Origin: an uncultured Lachnospiraceae bacterium
GTDB lineage: Bacteria > Bacillota > Clostridia > Lachnospirales > Lachnospiraceae
Length of the DNA: 40,381 nucleotides
NCBI GenBank assembly: GCA_949743325.1
Contig: CATJTQ010000058.1
Location: forward strand, 1-40,381
Direction: 5' to 3'
Position numbers and translations under genes: made by a program. The notes beneath the pieces were generated by a model. It did not search any database, was not told the DNA's origin, and worked only from the letters and a program-made list of their open reading frames with translations. Shown here in pieces: positions 1-7,161 of the stretch. Positions within the stretch are counted from its first letter, which is position 1, and every line of letters begins with the position of its first letter.

Positions 1-443
1 GCTACACATGCGTCGTTAGCAGAGGCAACAGAAATACATTTAATCATAGTTTCTACCGTCTGCTGCTCCATCGCTTCAAGAAAAACTTGTGAACCTCCCA
101 TGCTTGCAGCATATTCACTTGTAGTTACAACTTCATCTAATGTTATTTTCTTTGATTCCAGCGCATCAAAAATCAAGAGCAGAGTCATAATTTTAGTAAT
201 ACTTGCCGGAACAAGCTGTTTATCTGCATCCTTCTCAAAAATTATCGTTCCTGTAGAAGCCTCAAGAAGAATACCAGCTTCTGCTTGGATAGTAATCGAA
301 GAAGCTGTGACCCCTGTATCTTGATTTTCTGATACAGTATTTTCTTCCGAATATGTACTTAATACATTCTGAAATGTAAAACTTAATAATACTGCAATAC
401 TTATACAAAACTTTGCATATTTTTTGCCTTTAATAATTAACAT
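1..443 (-). CDS. D-alanyl-D-alanine carboxypeptidase (PBP5/DacF type), N-terminal part
   Basis: This is the N-terminal 147 codons of a class C low-molecular-mass penicillin-binding protein, an extracytoplasmic enzyme that trims the terminal D-Ala from peptidoglycan stem peptides. The gene runs off the left edge. Reading from the ATG at 443, a basic start (MLIIKGKKYAK) is followed by a hydrophobic signal segment at residues 11-30. The mature part shows EAGILLEASTGTIIFEKDAD, then the catalytic SxxK box as SITK after LVPA, and further on the SxN box as SAND close to the window edge. The third box (KTG) lies outside the window. An AGGTG ribosome site precedes the ATG, and a TATAAT-like element lies at 475-480 without a convincing -35. 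Family assignment is firm. Which DacA/DacF paralogue it is cannot be told from this fragment. Confidence 0.93.
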   Translation of the reverse strand, partial: MLIIKGKKYAKFCISIAVLLSFTFQNVLSTYSEENTVSENQDTGVTASSITIQAEAGILLEASTGTIIFEKDADKQLVPASITKIMTLLLIFDALESKKITLDEVVTTSEYAASMGGSQVFLEAMEQQTVETMIKCISVASANDACV

Positions 444-565
444 AGTATTCACCTACTATAACTGCATATATATTATTATAAGCCAATTAACAAAAAAATA
501 GAACAACTACTAAAATATTATTTAAGTTTATTTATATGGCAGCTATACTATCAGCATCTTTATAA

Positions 566-602
566 TATTAAAAGAGGTCTGCTTCAAATGAAACAGACCT
601 CT
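566..602 (-). terminator. Rho-independent terminator of the dockerin gene
   Basis: A 9-bp perfect stem (573-581 pairs with 594-602, sequence AGAGGTCTG) is followed on the minus strand by TTTTAATATT. It lies about 30 bp after the stop codon of the dockerin protein gene and before the carboxypeptidase gene, so these two minus-strand genes are probably transcribed separately. Confidence 0.8.
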
Positions 603-630
603 AATTTTTAATTAAATATTAAAATACGTT

Positions 631-2802
631 CTATTGAATATTTAGTGCAGCCTTAAGTGCAGCTGTAGCATCACCTAATTCAATCTGACCATTTCCATCC
701 ATATCAGCAGCATTTTTCTGCTCATCAGTTGGAGTTTCTATATTAAGAGCAAACTTAAGAATTAAAGTAGCATCGCTTAAATCAACTGTTCCATTACCAT
801 CTACGTCACCTTTAACTCCACCAGTCTTACCTGAATAAATTGCCTGAACCTGCTCATCAGTCAATATAGTTGAATAGAAATCAAGATTTGCTAAACAAAC
901 TTTTGATGTTGTTTTTGCCTGAGCATATTCGTTAGCATAATTACCAATACCACCTAAGCAGAGTTTGGAATTCTCATCACTAATCCAATCCATTAAGAGA
1001 CGACATACATAGTTACCATAAGAAATATTACCCATGTTCTTCTCAGAACCGGCACTGTTTCTCATACCTGCACCTTTATTAAATCTCTTAAATGATTTCT
1101 TAGTATCAAGTGAAGTAGCTCCACGGCTGCTGTATGCATCTTCAATACTTACATAATTTCCATCAACATAGAACTCAACCCAGTCATTCTGAAGAACGAT
1201 AGCAACATGATGCCATTTTCCTGCATTACTATTTTTCTCATTATCAACACTTACTGGAGAATCAGCTACATATAATGCAGAAGCATATGTTCCATTTTCT
1301 TTTTCATCTTTACCTCTTGACTCTGACCATGAATTCATAAAGAAAACATCTGCATTCTGCATACCAGCTTTAATACCAAATGAAGCGCTTACATTACTAT
1401 TTTCATTGATACCTAAGTTGTTATCTGGAACCCAGAAAATTGAATTATCAGCATCAATCTGAAGTTCACCATCTTCTAATGCATATCTGATATTAGAATT
1501 ACCTGGTGTAACAGTAGAATCTGCATCATCCAACTTAAAATAAGATGTAGATGGGCTTGTAACATTACCCTCACCATCTTTTAATTCAGGCAAAGAGTTA
1601 TATGCTTGATATGTCGCTTCATCCCAACTTGTAAATGTACTACCATCTGTTGCTACATAGAAACCAGACTTGTAATTAGGATTTGCAAAGATAAATCTTG
1701 CAGAACCTGTAAATTCAGTCTTTCCTTTCAATGCTGCCTTCATCAAAGAAGCTAACGCATAATCATAAACAGGACCTGTCTTACCAGTCTTAGAATCAGT
1801 TACTTCTACAGGCTTATAATAACCATTCTCATCCTTTTCATAAAAACCTTCCTGATAATCAAAATAAAAATCTAATAATCCTTCTGGATCGTTATAAGTG
1901 CCGTCTGCTGCCTGACCATACATGCAAACACCAGAAGGACTATACTTTAATCCCTCTTCCTTTTTCTCGTCACTTAATTTAGCATACTGACGATCCCACA
2001 ATTTTGTAGGCAAATATTTTGAATAGTCATCTGCCTGCATATAATACTCGTTGTCATTTTCCCAACGCAGAACTGATGAGTTCTGATATACTCCGTCCTC
2101 ATCTACAGGAACTTTAATCCAATAGGAAAGCGTAACACCTTTCTCCCACAAAGGAACATATTTTGTTCCAACTTTCTGAGCAACCACATCATCTAACTCG
2201 TCACATTCTTTCAATTCATCTGCAAGACCAGCAAACGGATTGTCCAATTTAAGCTGAGGTGATATACTCTGTGTCTTAATAGGATTTGCAGATACAGAAC
2301 CTGACTCTACATAATAGTAATCATTCTTTGGCATCTGGAAATCAAGATACTTGGCTGTCTCTTCTGACATATCTTCTGTCTTAGCCGAAGCTTTTTTCTG
2401 ATACTCATCTACTTCAATAGTTGTATCATCAAACTGCAGTGCTTTGTTAACTTTATCACTGTCTTCAGCATCTACAACTGTTGGAGCGCCAATAGGGGCT
2501 TTTGTAACATACTTAGCATCCTTGCCTTCACCAGTATAAACAAGACCATTAGCGTCAAGTTTCTCACCTTCTGCAAGATCTGCTTCTGCTTTTACAAAAT
2601 AGATTGTCTCTGAGTTAGTAACTTCTGCACCTTCAATTCCTTCAATCCCATTATCGAAATTATAAGATGCAACCGGCTCAGGTACCGATGCAGCCGCAAC
2701 ACTTGAAACATTAACAGTCAAAGCTGTTGGAGCTGCTAATGCTGTTGCTAATGCAACTGCAAAAATCTTTTTTGCATTTTTGGCAATAAATTCTTTCCTC
2801 AT
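631..2802 (-). CDS. Secreted LamG-like protein with C-terminal type I dockerin
   Basis: The 723-residue protein is probably exported. Residues 1-38 form a signal peptide (basic MRKEF..KNAKK, hydrophobic core, A-x-A near 36-38). Residues 44-50 (VASYNFD) look like the first strand of a concanavalin A/LamG jelly roll. Matching strands follow at about 226-232 (SYWIKVP), 527-545 (KWHHVAIVLQ then EFYVDGN) and 633-657 (LANLDFYSTILTDEQVQAIY), so about 300 residues are inserted between core strands. Residues 665-723 form a type I dockerin with two calcium loops, DVDGNGTVDLSD and DMDGNGQIELGD. Known dockerins dock to cohesins. No catalytic domain is visible, so carbohydrate binding or adhesion is an inference. 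The gene is monocistronic, with its own promoter, an AGGAAGG ribosome site and a terminator. Confidence 0.88.
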   Translation of the reverse strand: MRKEFIAKNAKKIFAVALATALAAPTALTVNVSSVAAASVPEPVASYNFDNGIEGIEGAEVTNSETIYFVKAEADLAEGEKLDANGLVYTGEGKDAKYVTKAPIGAPTVVDAEDSDKVNKALQFDDTTIEVDEYQKKASAKTEDMSEETAKYLDFQMPKNDYYYVESGSVSANPIKTQSISPQLKLDNPFAGLADELKECDELDDVVAQKVGTKYVPLWEKGVTLSYWIKVPVDEDGVYQNSSVLRWENDNEYYMQADDYSKYLPTKLWDRQYAKLSDEKKEEGLKYSPSGVCMYGQAADGTYNDPEGLLDFYFDYQEGFYEKDENGYYKPVEVTDSKTGKTGPVYDYALASLMKAALKGKTEFTGSARFIFANPNYKSGFYVATDGSTFTSWDEATYQAYNSLPELKDGEGNVTSPSTSYFKLDDADSTVTPGNSNIRYALEDGELQIDADNSIFWVPDNNLGINENSNVSASFGIKAGMQNADVFFMNSWSESRGKDEKENGTYASALYVADSPVSVDNEKNSNAGKWHHVAIVLQNDWVEFYVDGNYVSIEDAYSSRGATSLDTKKSFKRFNKGAGMRNSAGSEKNMGNISYGNYVCRLLMDWISDENSKLCLGGIGNYANEYAQAKTTSKVCLANLDFYSTILTDEQVQAIYSGKTGGVKGDVDGNGTVDLSDATLILKFALNIETPTDEQKNAADMDGNGQIELGDATAALKAALNIQ

Positions 2803-2855
2803 CCTTAATCCTTCCTTTATGTATTAAATTTTTTTGGGGTATACCCATTGACATA

Positions 2856-2884
2856 ATTATAAACTACAATACATTTTTTTGCAA
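2856..2884 (-). promoter_or_regulatory. Sigma-A promoter of the dockerin gene, with palindrome at the start site
   Basis: On the minus strand TTGCAA (2879-2884) and TATAAT (2856-2861) are separated by exactly 17 bp. Transcription should start near 2849. A perfect 10-bp palindrome, GGGTATACCC (2837-2846), lies at the predicted start and is a possible operator. The promoter match is strong; the operator role is inference. Confidence 0.75.
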
Positions 2885-2940
2885 GTATTATCTTATAATT
2901 TGTTTTAATTTTTTTTTGAAAATTTATATTTATTTTATAA

Positions 2941-3669
2941 CTATTCATCCCAGTTATGGTATACCTGCTGTACATCATCATCTTCATCCAATAAATCTAA
3001 TGTCTTCTGTAATTTTTTGATATCTTCTTCATCTGTTAGTTCAACCCATGTCTGTGGAATCATTGTCACTTCAGCACTGGCCATAGGCACACCTGCATCT
3101 TCCAACTGTTGACGAACTTCACTAAATATATCAGGCTCAGTAATTATCTCATAACTATCTTCTTCTTCATTAAAATCATCAGCTCCGGCGTCTAATGCAG
3201 TCATCATCAGCTCATCTGCTTCTTTATCATAGTCTTCTTTAGCTACTATAATCTGTCCTTTTTTATCAAACATAAAAGAAACACAGCCCTGTGTACCTAC
3301 ATTACCGCCGCCTTTAGTAAAAGCATTACGAACATTGGCTGCCGTCCGGTTCTTATTATCTGTTAATGCATCTACAATAATGGCCGTGCCGTTCGGTCCA
3401 TATCCTTCATATGAAACATACTCATAATTAACAGAATTTGCATCGCCGGCTGCTTTCTTAATACCACGTTCAATTGTGTCATTAGGCATATTATTTGCCT
3501 TAGCTTTCGCTATAACATCACGAAGCTTACTGTTATTTGCGGGATCTGGTCCCCCCTCTTTAACTGCCACCGCTATTTCACGGCCAATTATTGTAAATAC
3601 TTTACCTTTAGCTGCGTCATTTTTTTCTTTCTTATGTTTAATATTTGCAAATTTTGAATGTCCTGACAT
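2941..3669 (-). CDS. yebC: YebC/PmpR family protein (TACO1-like)
   Basis: At 242 residues this is a full-length YebC family member. It opens with the family signature [22 protein letters not shown], followed by the helical first domain ([31 protein letters not shown]) and the conserved [13 protein letters not shown] stretch near residues 87-99. Members were long annotated as transcriptional regulators; more recent work on relatives points to a ribosome-associated role in relieving stalls, as for mitochondrial TACO1. An AGGAGAG site lies 9 bp before the ATG. It has its own promoter in the 74-bp gap after the subtilase gene. Confidence 0.97.
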   Translation of the reverse strand: MSGHSKFANIKHKKEKNDAAKGKVFTIIGREIAVAVKEGGPDPANNSKLRDVIAKAKANNMPNDTIERGIKKAAGDANSVNYEYVSYEGYGPNGTAIIVDALTDNKNRTAANVRNAFTKGGGNVGTQGCVSFMFDKKGQIIVAKEDYDKEADELMMTALDAGADDFNEEEDSYEIITEPDIFSEVRQQLEDAGVPMASAEVTMIPQTWVELTDEEDIKKLQKTLDLLDEDDDVQQVYHNWDE

Positions 3670-3709
3670 TTCTTATCTCTCCTTGTTCCTTAATATTTGC
3701 ATATACAAT

Positions 3710-3738
3710 ATTTTATCACAGACTAACATTGCAGGCAA
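3710..3738 (-). promoter_or_regulatory. Predicted sigma-A promoter of yebC
   Basis: Minus strand TTGCCT (3733-3738), 17-bp spacer, TAAAAT (3710-3715). It sits in the gap between the subtilase stop and the yebC ribosome site. The -10 and spacing are good, the -35 moderate. Confidence 0.6.
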
Positions 3739-3743
3739 GCATT

Positions 3744-4625
3744 TTATCCCAACAGTTTTAGTACATTGATAGTTCCCCATCCTTGTAATTTCTTATTAAG
3801 CCCCATATCCTGAGCTCTTTCGTATAAACGTATTTTAACGTCTATCGGTTCTAACCATGGCTCTTTCTGCAGCAGTAAAGCAATGACTCCGCTCACTACA
3901 GGAGTAGCCATTGAACTTCCGCTTTTTATTGTATAACTGCCAAAATCATTTTTACAGGATACTATTTTCTGTCCGGGTGCAAGTATTTCTGGTTTCATAA
4001 TACACTCTTTTGTTGGTCCAATACCTGAATAATATCGCTGAACCCTTCTCTCCCGTATAGCTCCTACAGTTATTACCTTTGGGCTTATACCTGGGTTTGT
4101 AATACTCATTTGCTCAGGACCATTATTGCCAGCAGCAACTACAACTACAAGCCCTGCATCCCATGCTTTTTCAACTGTTTCTAAAAGTTCGAACTGTTCT
4201 TTTGTCTTTGCATCTGGAAACATACCTATAGAAATATTAAGTATTCTGATATTTAAGCGTTTTTTTTCTCCTATAACCCAATCTACAGCATTTTTAACAT
4301 CTTCCACTGAACCCTTTCCATTTTCATCCAAAACTTTACCTACTATAAAATGACATTTTGGAGCTATACCTCTGTACTTTCCACCAGAATTTCTTCCATC
4401 TCCTCCTATAATTCCAGCTATATGTGTTCCATGTCCGTTATCGTCATAGCATGTTTCTCTATCATTTATAAAATCAAAAAAGGCAGCAACTCTGCCGCCC
4501 ACATCTTCATTGTCCAAGCAAAGCCCTGTGTCCAAAATCGCAACCCCGACACCGGAACCATCGTACATTTTAATTCCTGACTTTTCCATATTCTCCAGTC
4601 CAATTAGTCTTCTGACTCTATCCAT
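3744..4625 (-). CDS. S8 family subtilisin-like serine protease without signal peptide
   Basis: The protein has the full catalytic set of a subtilase. Counted from the ATG at 4625, Asp32 lies in ILDTG, His65 in NGHGTHIAG, the oxyanion Asn167 in AAGNNGP and Ser238 in GSSMATP. The length (293 aa) matches a bare S8 domain with no pro-domain, signal peptide or membrane segment, resembling intracellular subtilisins. An in-frame ATG at 4664 would add 13 residues (MNIIYKSIWQVQF) but has no ribosome site, whereas AGGTG lies 6 bp before 4625. The gene follows the unknown 214-aa gene closely and is probably co-transcribed with it. Its substrate and cellular role are not evident; protein turnover in the cytoplasm or forespore is a guess. 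Confidence 0.92.
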   Translation of the reverse strand: MDRVRRLIGLENMEKSGIKMYDGSGVGVAILDTGLCLDNEDVGGRVAAFFDFINDRETCYDDNGHGTHIAGIIGGDGRNSGGKYRGIAPKCHFIVGKVLDENGKGSVEDVKNAVDWVIGEKKRLNIRILNISIGMFPDAKTKEQFELLETVEKAWDAGLVVVVAAGNNGPEQMSITNPGISPKVITVGAIRERRVQRYYSGIGPTKECIMKPEILAPGQKIVSCKNDFGSYTIKSGSSMATPVVSGVIALLLQKEPWLEPIDVKIRLYERAQDMGLNKKLQGWGTINVLKLLG

Positions 4626-4684
4626 AAATTGCACCTGCCAAATACTTTTATATATAATATTCATTTGACTTAAAATATGTTCGT

Positions 4685-5329
4685 CTACTTTTTCATAAGT
4701 TCAAGTATACACAAAAAACTCCACAGATATGTACGCCTTGTCTCTAAATCTAAATCTGTAACAGGCTTCACTCCTTTACCATAACACTGTTTGGACAAAT
4801 ATTTTCCATCCTCATACCAACAATCAATTCTATTACCTACAAAATTATACGCATCATAATTTTTAAACAATACTTTGGGTTTTAAACCGCTTCCAGCAAT
4901 TTCCCTAGACATAAAAGCATAGCTATATGCGCTGTCTATAGGATGAACCATAAAGCCAACTGGCTTTTCCTGACATAATAAAATAGCATAATCCCCCTCT
5001 TTAGTTCCATTTCTCGCAAACCTCATCCAATTTACAAACTCCAAAACTATCAAATCAGGATTACCTTTTATATGCATATGGTCAAAAAAAGTACCTACAC
5101 TGCTTACTTTGACATACACACAATCCGTTTCCACACGAAATCGGCATGCATAGACATTCTGCTCATATCCTAATGTAAACTTAATAATAACTTTAGTCTC
5201 CTCTGGAGACTGCTTAACTTGAATTGCAGGCTGGTACAAAAGTTCATATTCCCTATTTTTCCTTGTTATCTTAAACAGTCTCTCCCTTATTTCATTGGCA
5301 AAATCTAATTTTATTTCATGTTCATCCAT
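4685..5329 (-). CDS. Unknown 214-aa cytoplasmic protein
   Basis: I do not recognise a family. The protein has no signal peptide, no membrane helix and no nucleotide-binding motif. It is of mixed charge with many aromatic residues. The N-terminal half looks beta-rich (TKVIIKFTLGYEQNVYACRF, DCVYVKVSSVGTFF), and the C-terminal third has a Trp/Tyr/Cys-rich stretch (IDCWYEDGKYLSKQCYGKG). The start at 5329 has GGTGAGG very close upstream. It lies 12 bp after the small membrane protein gene and 59 bp before the subtilase start, so the three are likely one operon. Codon use does not differ visibly from the neighbours. Reality as a gene is supported by length and operon packing, not by homology. Confidence 0.75.
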   Translation of the reverse strand: MDEHEIKLDFANEIRERLFKITRKNREYELLYQPAIQVKQSPEETKVIIKFTLGYEQNVYACRFRVETDCVYVKVSSVGTFFDHMHIKGNPDLIVLEFVNWMRFARNGTKEGDYAILLCQEKPVGFMVHPIDSAYSYAFMSREIAGSGLKPKVLFKNYDAYNFVGNRIDCWYEDGKYLSKQCYGKGVKPVTDLDLETRRTYLWSFLCILELMKK

Positions 5330-5341
5330 AACCTCACCACT

Positions 5342-5680
5342 TTACTGCATATATTTTTTAATCAACTTATGATGATAAAATATCATTATTATTATTGGAA
5401 TAATAAGACCACCACAAAATGGTACTATACACCAAACTGAATCACCTACAAAAAAACCTACTATAAAAGAAAAAATAATTATAAATCCATAAATAATCCA
5501 CATTACTCCATGTCTAAAATTCCAGCCATGAACATCTGTTAGTTTTTCTTCTGTAAGCGGCTTTTCTCCTGAATAAAAACCTACAGGCTTTTTACTTCTA
5601 ATCTGAGAAAAACCAATTGCAAACATAATACATGCACAAATTAGATAAATAATAAAACAAATTATATTTTCAGCAAACAT
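5342..5680 (-). CDS. Small membrane protein, three hydrophobic segments
   Basis: Using the ATG at 5680, which has a GGAGG ribosome site 5 bp upstream, the protein is 112 residues. A TTG at 5692 is in frame but contains the ribosome site itself. Three hydrophobic segments are visible: residues 3-22 (NIICFIIYLICACIMFAIGF), about 57-76 (GVMWIIYGFIIIFSFIVGFF) and about 80-100 (SVWCIVPFCGGLIIPIIIMIF). A conserved-looking polar loop (GFYSGEKPLTEEKLTDVHGWNFRHG) lies between the first two. Similar proteins of unknown function are common in Clostridia. It is the first gene of the probable operon that continues to the subtilase, and its leader carries two 35-bp direct repeats. Confidence 0.8.
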   Translation of the reverse strand: MFAENIICFIIYLICACIMFAIGFSQIRSKKPVGFYSGEKPLTEEKLTDVHGWNFRHGVMWIIYGFIIIFSFIVGFFVGDSVWCIVPFCGGLIIPIIIMIFYHHKLIKKYMQ

Positions 5681-5710
5681 AAAATCCTCCAAATTACAAG
5701 ATATGTATTC

Positions 5711-5815
5711 TTCGCCTTCGGCTCGAATTCGTTAAGTGTTCACATTTCACTTTCAGTATATGTTCTCACTAAACTCATTTTTCGCCTTCGGCTCGAATTC
5801 GTTAAGTGTTCACAT
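5711..5815. repeat. Two perfect 35-bp direct repeats 35 bp apart
   Basis: The 35-bp sequence at 5711-5745 recurs without mismatch at 5781-5815, with an unrelated 35-bp segment between. Read on the minus strand each unit starts ATGTGAACACTTAACGAATT and contains a small bulged hairpin (GCC-GAA-GGC flanked by TTC/GAA). The units are much more GC-rich than the surrounding DNA. Both lie in the predicted 5' leader of the membrane protein gene at 5342-5680, and the upstream unit touches the -10 element of its promoter. Confidence 0.95.
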
Positions 5816-5842
5816 TATACCATAATGGTTAGTAATAAACAA
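5814..5842 (-). promoter_or_regulatory. Predicted sigma-A promoter of the 5680-3744 operon
   Basis: Minus strand TTGTTT (5837-5842), 17-bp spacer, TATAAT (5814-5819). The predicted start near 5807 lies inside the upstream copy of the 35-bp repeat, so the transcript would carry nearly two repeat units ahead of the ribosome site at 5686-5690. Confidence 0.65.
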
Positions 5843-5939
5843 TGTTTTATAAAAATATTATAATTTAATATATAATATATAACAAAATCCGCAATACTTC
5901 ATATTAATATATAAGATTTATATTTTAAATCTATTTTTA

Positions 5940-5976
5940 ATATTTGCATATCAATACATCTCTCAAATGCAAATAT
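5940..5976. repeat. 10-bp inverted repeat upstream of the 55-aa ORF
   Basis: ATATTTGCAT (5940-5949) and ATGCAAATAT (5967-5976) are a perfect inverted repeat with a 17-bp centre. It lies just ahead of the AAGGGAG ribosome site of the small ORF at 6006 and could be a regulator-binding site. A related 14-bp string, TAATATTTGCATAT, also occurs in the yebC leader near 3691-3704. The rest of 5843-5939 is AT-rich with nothing I recognise. Confidence 0.5.
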
Positions 5977-6005
5977 GATATAACTTTAATAAGGGAGAAC
6001 TAATT

Positions 6006-6173
6006 ATGAATTCCAAAATCATTCGAAATGGAAATGCTTTTTACGAGACTGATGATGAATGTATGGAAAAAAAAGAAAAGACTTCTTCCGAAATCATATC
6101 ACAGACATATAGAAAAAACAATGTAAATATAAATAAAAACAATTTATTTTCATATAAAACATCAAGAAAATAG
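6006..6173 (+). CDS. Small unknown protein, 55 aa
   Basis: This short ORF encodes MNSKIIRNGNAFYETDDECM and continues to a very Lys/Asn-rich C-terminus, 55 residues in all. It has no membrane segment and one Cys. Support for a real gene is contextual: AAGGGAG sits 10 bp before the ATG, and a textbook terminator begins one base after the stop codon. Both flanking genes are transcribed away from it or lie far off, so the terminator belongs to this ORF. I do not recognise a family. It could instead be part of a small RNA with an incidental reading frame. Confidence 0.6.
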   Translation: MNSKIIRNGNAFYETDDECMEKKEKTSSEIISQTYRKNNVNINKNNLFSYKTSRK

Positions 6174-6200
6174 AGCGCCTAATGGCGCTTTATTTTTTTA
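6174..6200 (+). terminator. Rho-independent terminator of the 55-aa ORF
   Basis: The stem AGCGCC (6174-6179) pairs with GGCGCT (6184-6189) around a TAAT loop and is followed by TTATTTTTTT. It begins one base after the stop codon of the ORF at 6006-6173. Confidence 0.85.
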
Positions 6201-6260
6201 ATTATTAAACTTTTTTAGACTGATATAAGGTGTTTGAATATAATATGAGACATAAATATA

Positions 6261-6358
6261 GGCAGCTATCCAAAACCACACAAAATGATTTTAGAAGCTG
6301 CCCATATTATTTAAAACTTATTTGCCACTGTTAAGTTTAACAACTTATATAAACTTAA
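6261..6358. other. Two inverted repeats downstream of the Cys-rich gene
   Basis: GGCAGCT (6261-6267) pairs with AGCTGCC (6296-6302), with AAAA/TTTT able to pair further inside. TTAAGTTTA (6331-6339) pairs with TAAACTTAA (6350-6358). Both lie after the stop codon of the minus-strand Cys-rich gene and may form its 3' end. Neither has a clean T tract, so I do not call them terminators. Confidence 0.5.
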
Positions 6359-6363
6359 TTATA

Positions 6364-6558
6364 TTAGAAACAGCCGCATCCGCCGCCACAGCAAAGCAAG
6401 AGTAAGATTAAAAGCATGCAGTTGTTGTCTCCGCCTGATGAGAAGCAGCTACCTGAACCGCTACCACCACAGCACATTAAGAGAATTATCCAAAGAAGAC
6501 AGTTATTTCCTCCTCCTTCACATCCACATCCGCAGTTTGTTGCTGTTAAATCACTCAT
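6364..6558 (-). CDS. Small Cys/Gly-rich protein with duplicated hydrophobic-CCGG unit
   Basis: From the ATG at 6558 (GGAGG about 10 bp upstream) the product is 64 residues: a polar start (MSDLTATNCGCGCEGGG), then two copies of one pattern. Copy one is NNCLLWIILLMCCGG and copy two NNCMLLILLLLCCGG, joined by GSGSGSCFSSGGD, ending GCGCF. The protein is extremely rich in Cys and Gly. Clostridial proteins of this look are often labelled high-cysteine (chorion-class HCB protein 13-like) on composition alone, with no known function. Possible roles include a spore-coat or surface cross-linking peptide; that is inference. A longer in-frame TTG start overlaps the ribosome site and is rejected. Confidence 0.8.
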   Translation of the reverse strand: MSDLTATNCGCGCEGGGNNCLLWIILLMCCGGSGSGSCFSSGGDNNCMLLILLLLCCGGGCGCF

Positions 6559-6694
6559 ATTTTTTACCTCCAAATTTTATCTACACTTCATACTATGTAA
6601 TACTGCTTGCCAATGTTTCTATTTAATTTAAATTTTTCTTAGAATAATTTTTTTAATGTCTCATATTATTAAAAAAAACAATGGAATTAAAATT

Positions 6695-7150
6695 ATGGAA
6701 AATAATGATACAAACCTTACTTCTTTTGACACAATGACATTTTCAAACAGACTGCAAATTTTAAAAACTTTTTTTCCGTATATGCCTGCCGGATCGCAAA
6801 AATTTATATCTTCTTATATTAAGATATCTGAACTTTCCAATGCATTAAAAATGTGCAGTGACAATTCAAATGCAGAACTTTCCGCTTGCAGCAGTGATAC
6901 GCAGAAATCTCCTTTTGAACTATTAAGTGAAATAAAACCGTTCTGCTCAAAAAATGAGAAAGACAATATTGATATGGCACTTAATTTTGTCAATGCATTT
7001 CAAATGTATAGAAGTTTTATGGAGGTAGAAAAAGAATCTGAAGGAAATGAAAAAACTTCCTTCTTTGACACAATAAAAAATATGCTGACACCTGAACAGC
7101 AGACAATGTTTGACAACTATCAAACTGTACTTAATAACGCAGCAAATTAA
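6695..7150 (+). CDS. Unknown 151-aa protein, first gene of a pair
   Basis: The protein is helical and soluble in appearance, with no signal peptide or membrane segment. Recognisable stretches are SNRLQILKTFFPYMPAGSQK, an acidic middle, DNIDMALNFVNAFQMYRSF, and TPEQQTMFDNYQTVL at the C-terminus. I chose ATG 6695 over ATG 6656 because its first codons (MENN) match the start of the next gene and a weak GGAAT site precedes it; 6656 has no ribosome site. It ends 11 bp before the next gene. My memory is that similar two-gene pairs occur in other Lachnospiraceae, but no function is known to me. Confidence 0.75.
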   Translation: MENNDTNLTSFDTMTFSNRLQILKTFFPYMPAGSQKFISSYIKISELSNALKMCSDNSNAELSACSSDTQKSPFELLSEIKPFCSKNEKDNIDMALNFVNAFQMYRSFMEVEKESEGNEKTSFFDTIKNMLTPEQQTMFDNYQTVLNNAAN

Positions 7151-7161
7151 AGGAGAATAGT

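Noticed and set aside
100-324. Plus-strand reading frame of 74 codons.
   Set aside because: It is antisense to the carboxypeptidase gene, whose SxxK and SxN motifs are clear on the minus strand.
5711-5815. Two 35-bp repeats with a 35-bp spacer look like a minimal CRISPR array.
   Set aside because: Only two repeats and one spacer, no cas gene in 40 kb, and the repeats lie between a promoter and a ribosome site. A leader or dispersed repeat fits better.
5693-6363. Possible mobile element or integration site in the AT-rich gap with repeats.
   Set aside because: No transposase or integrase fragment, no terminal inverted repeats with target duplication, and no tRNA gene.
6581-6600. CATACTA (6589-6595) as the -10 of a forespore sigma-G promoter.
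   Set aside because: No matching -35 at the right distance; a single 7-bp match is expected by chance in AT-rich DNA.
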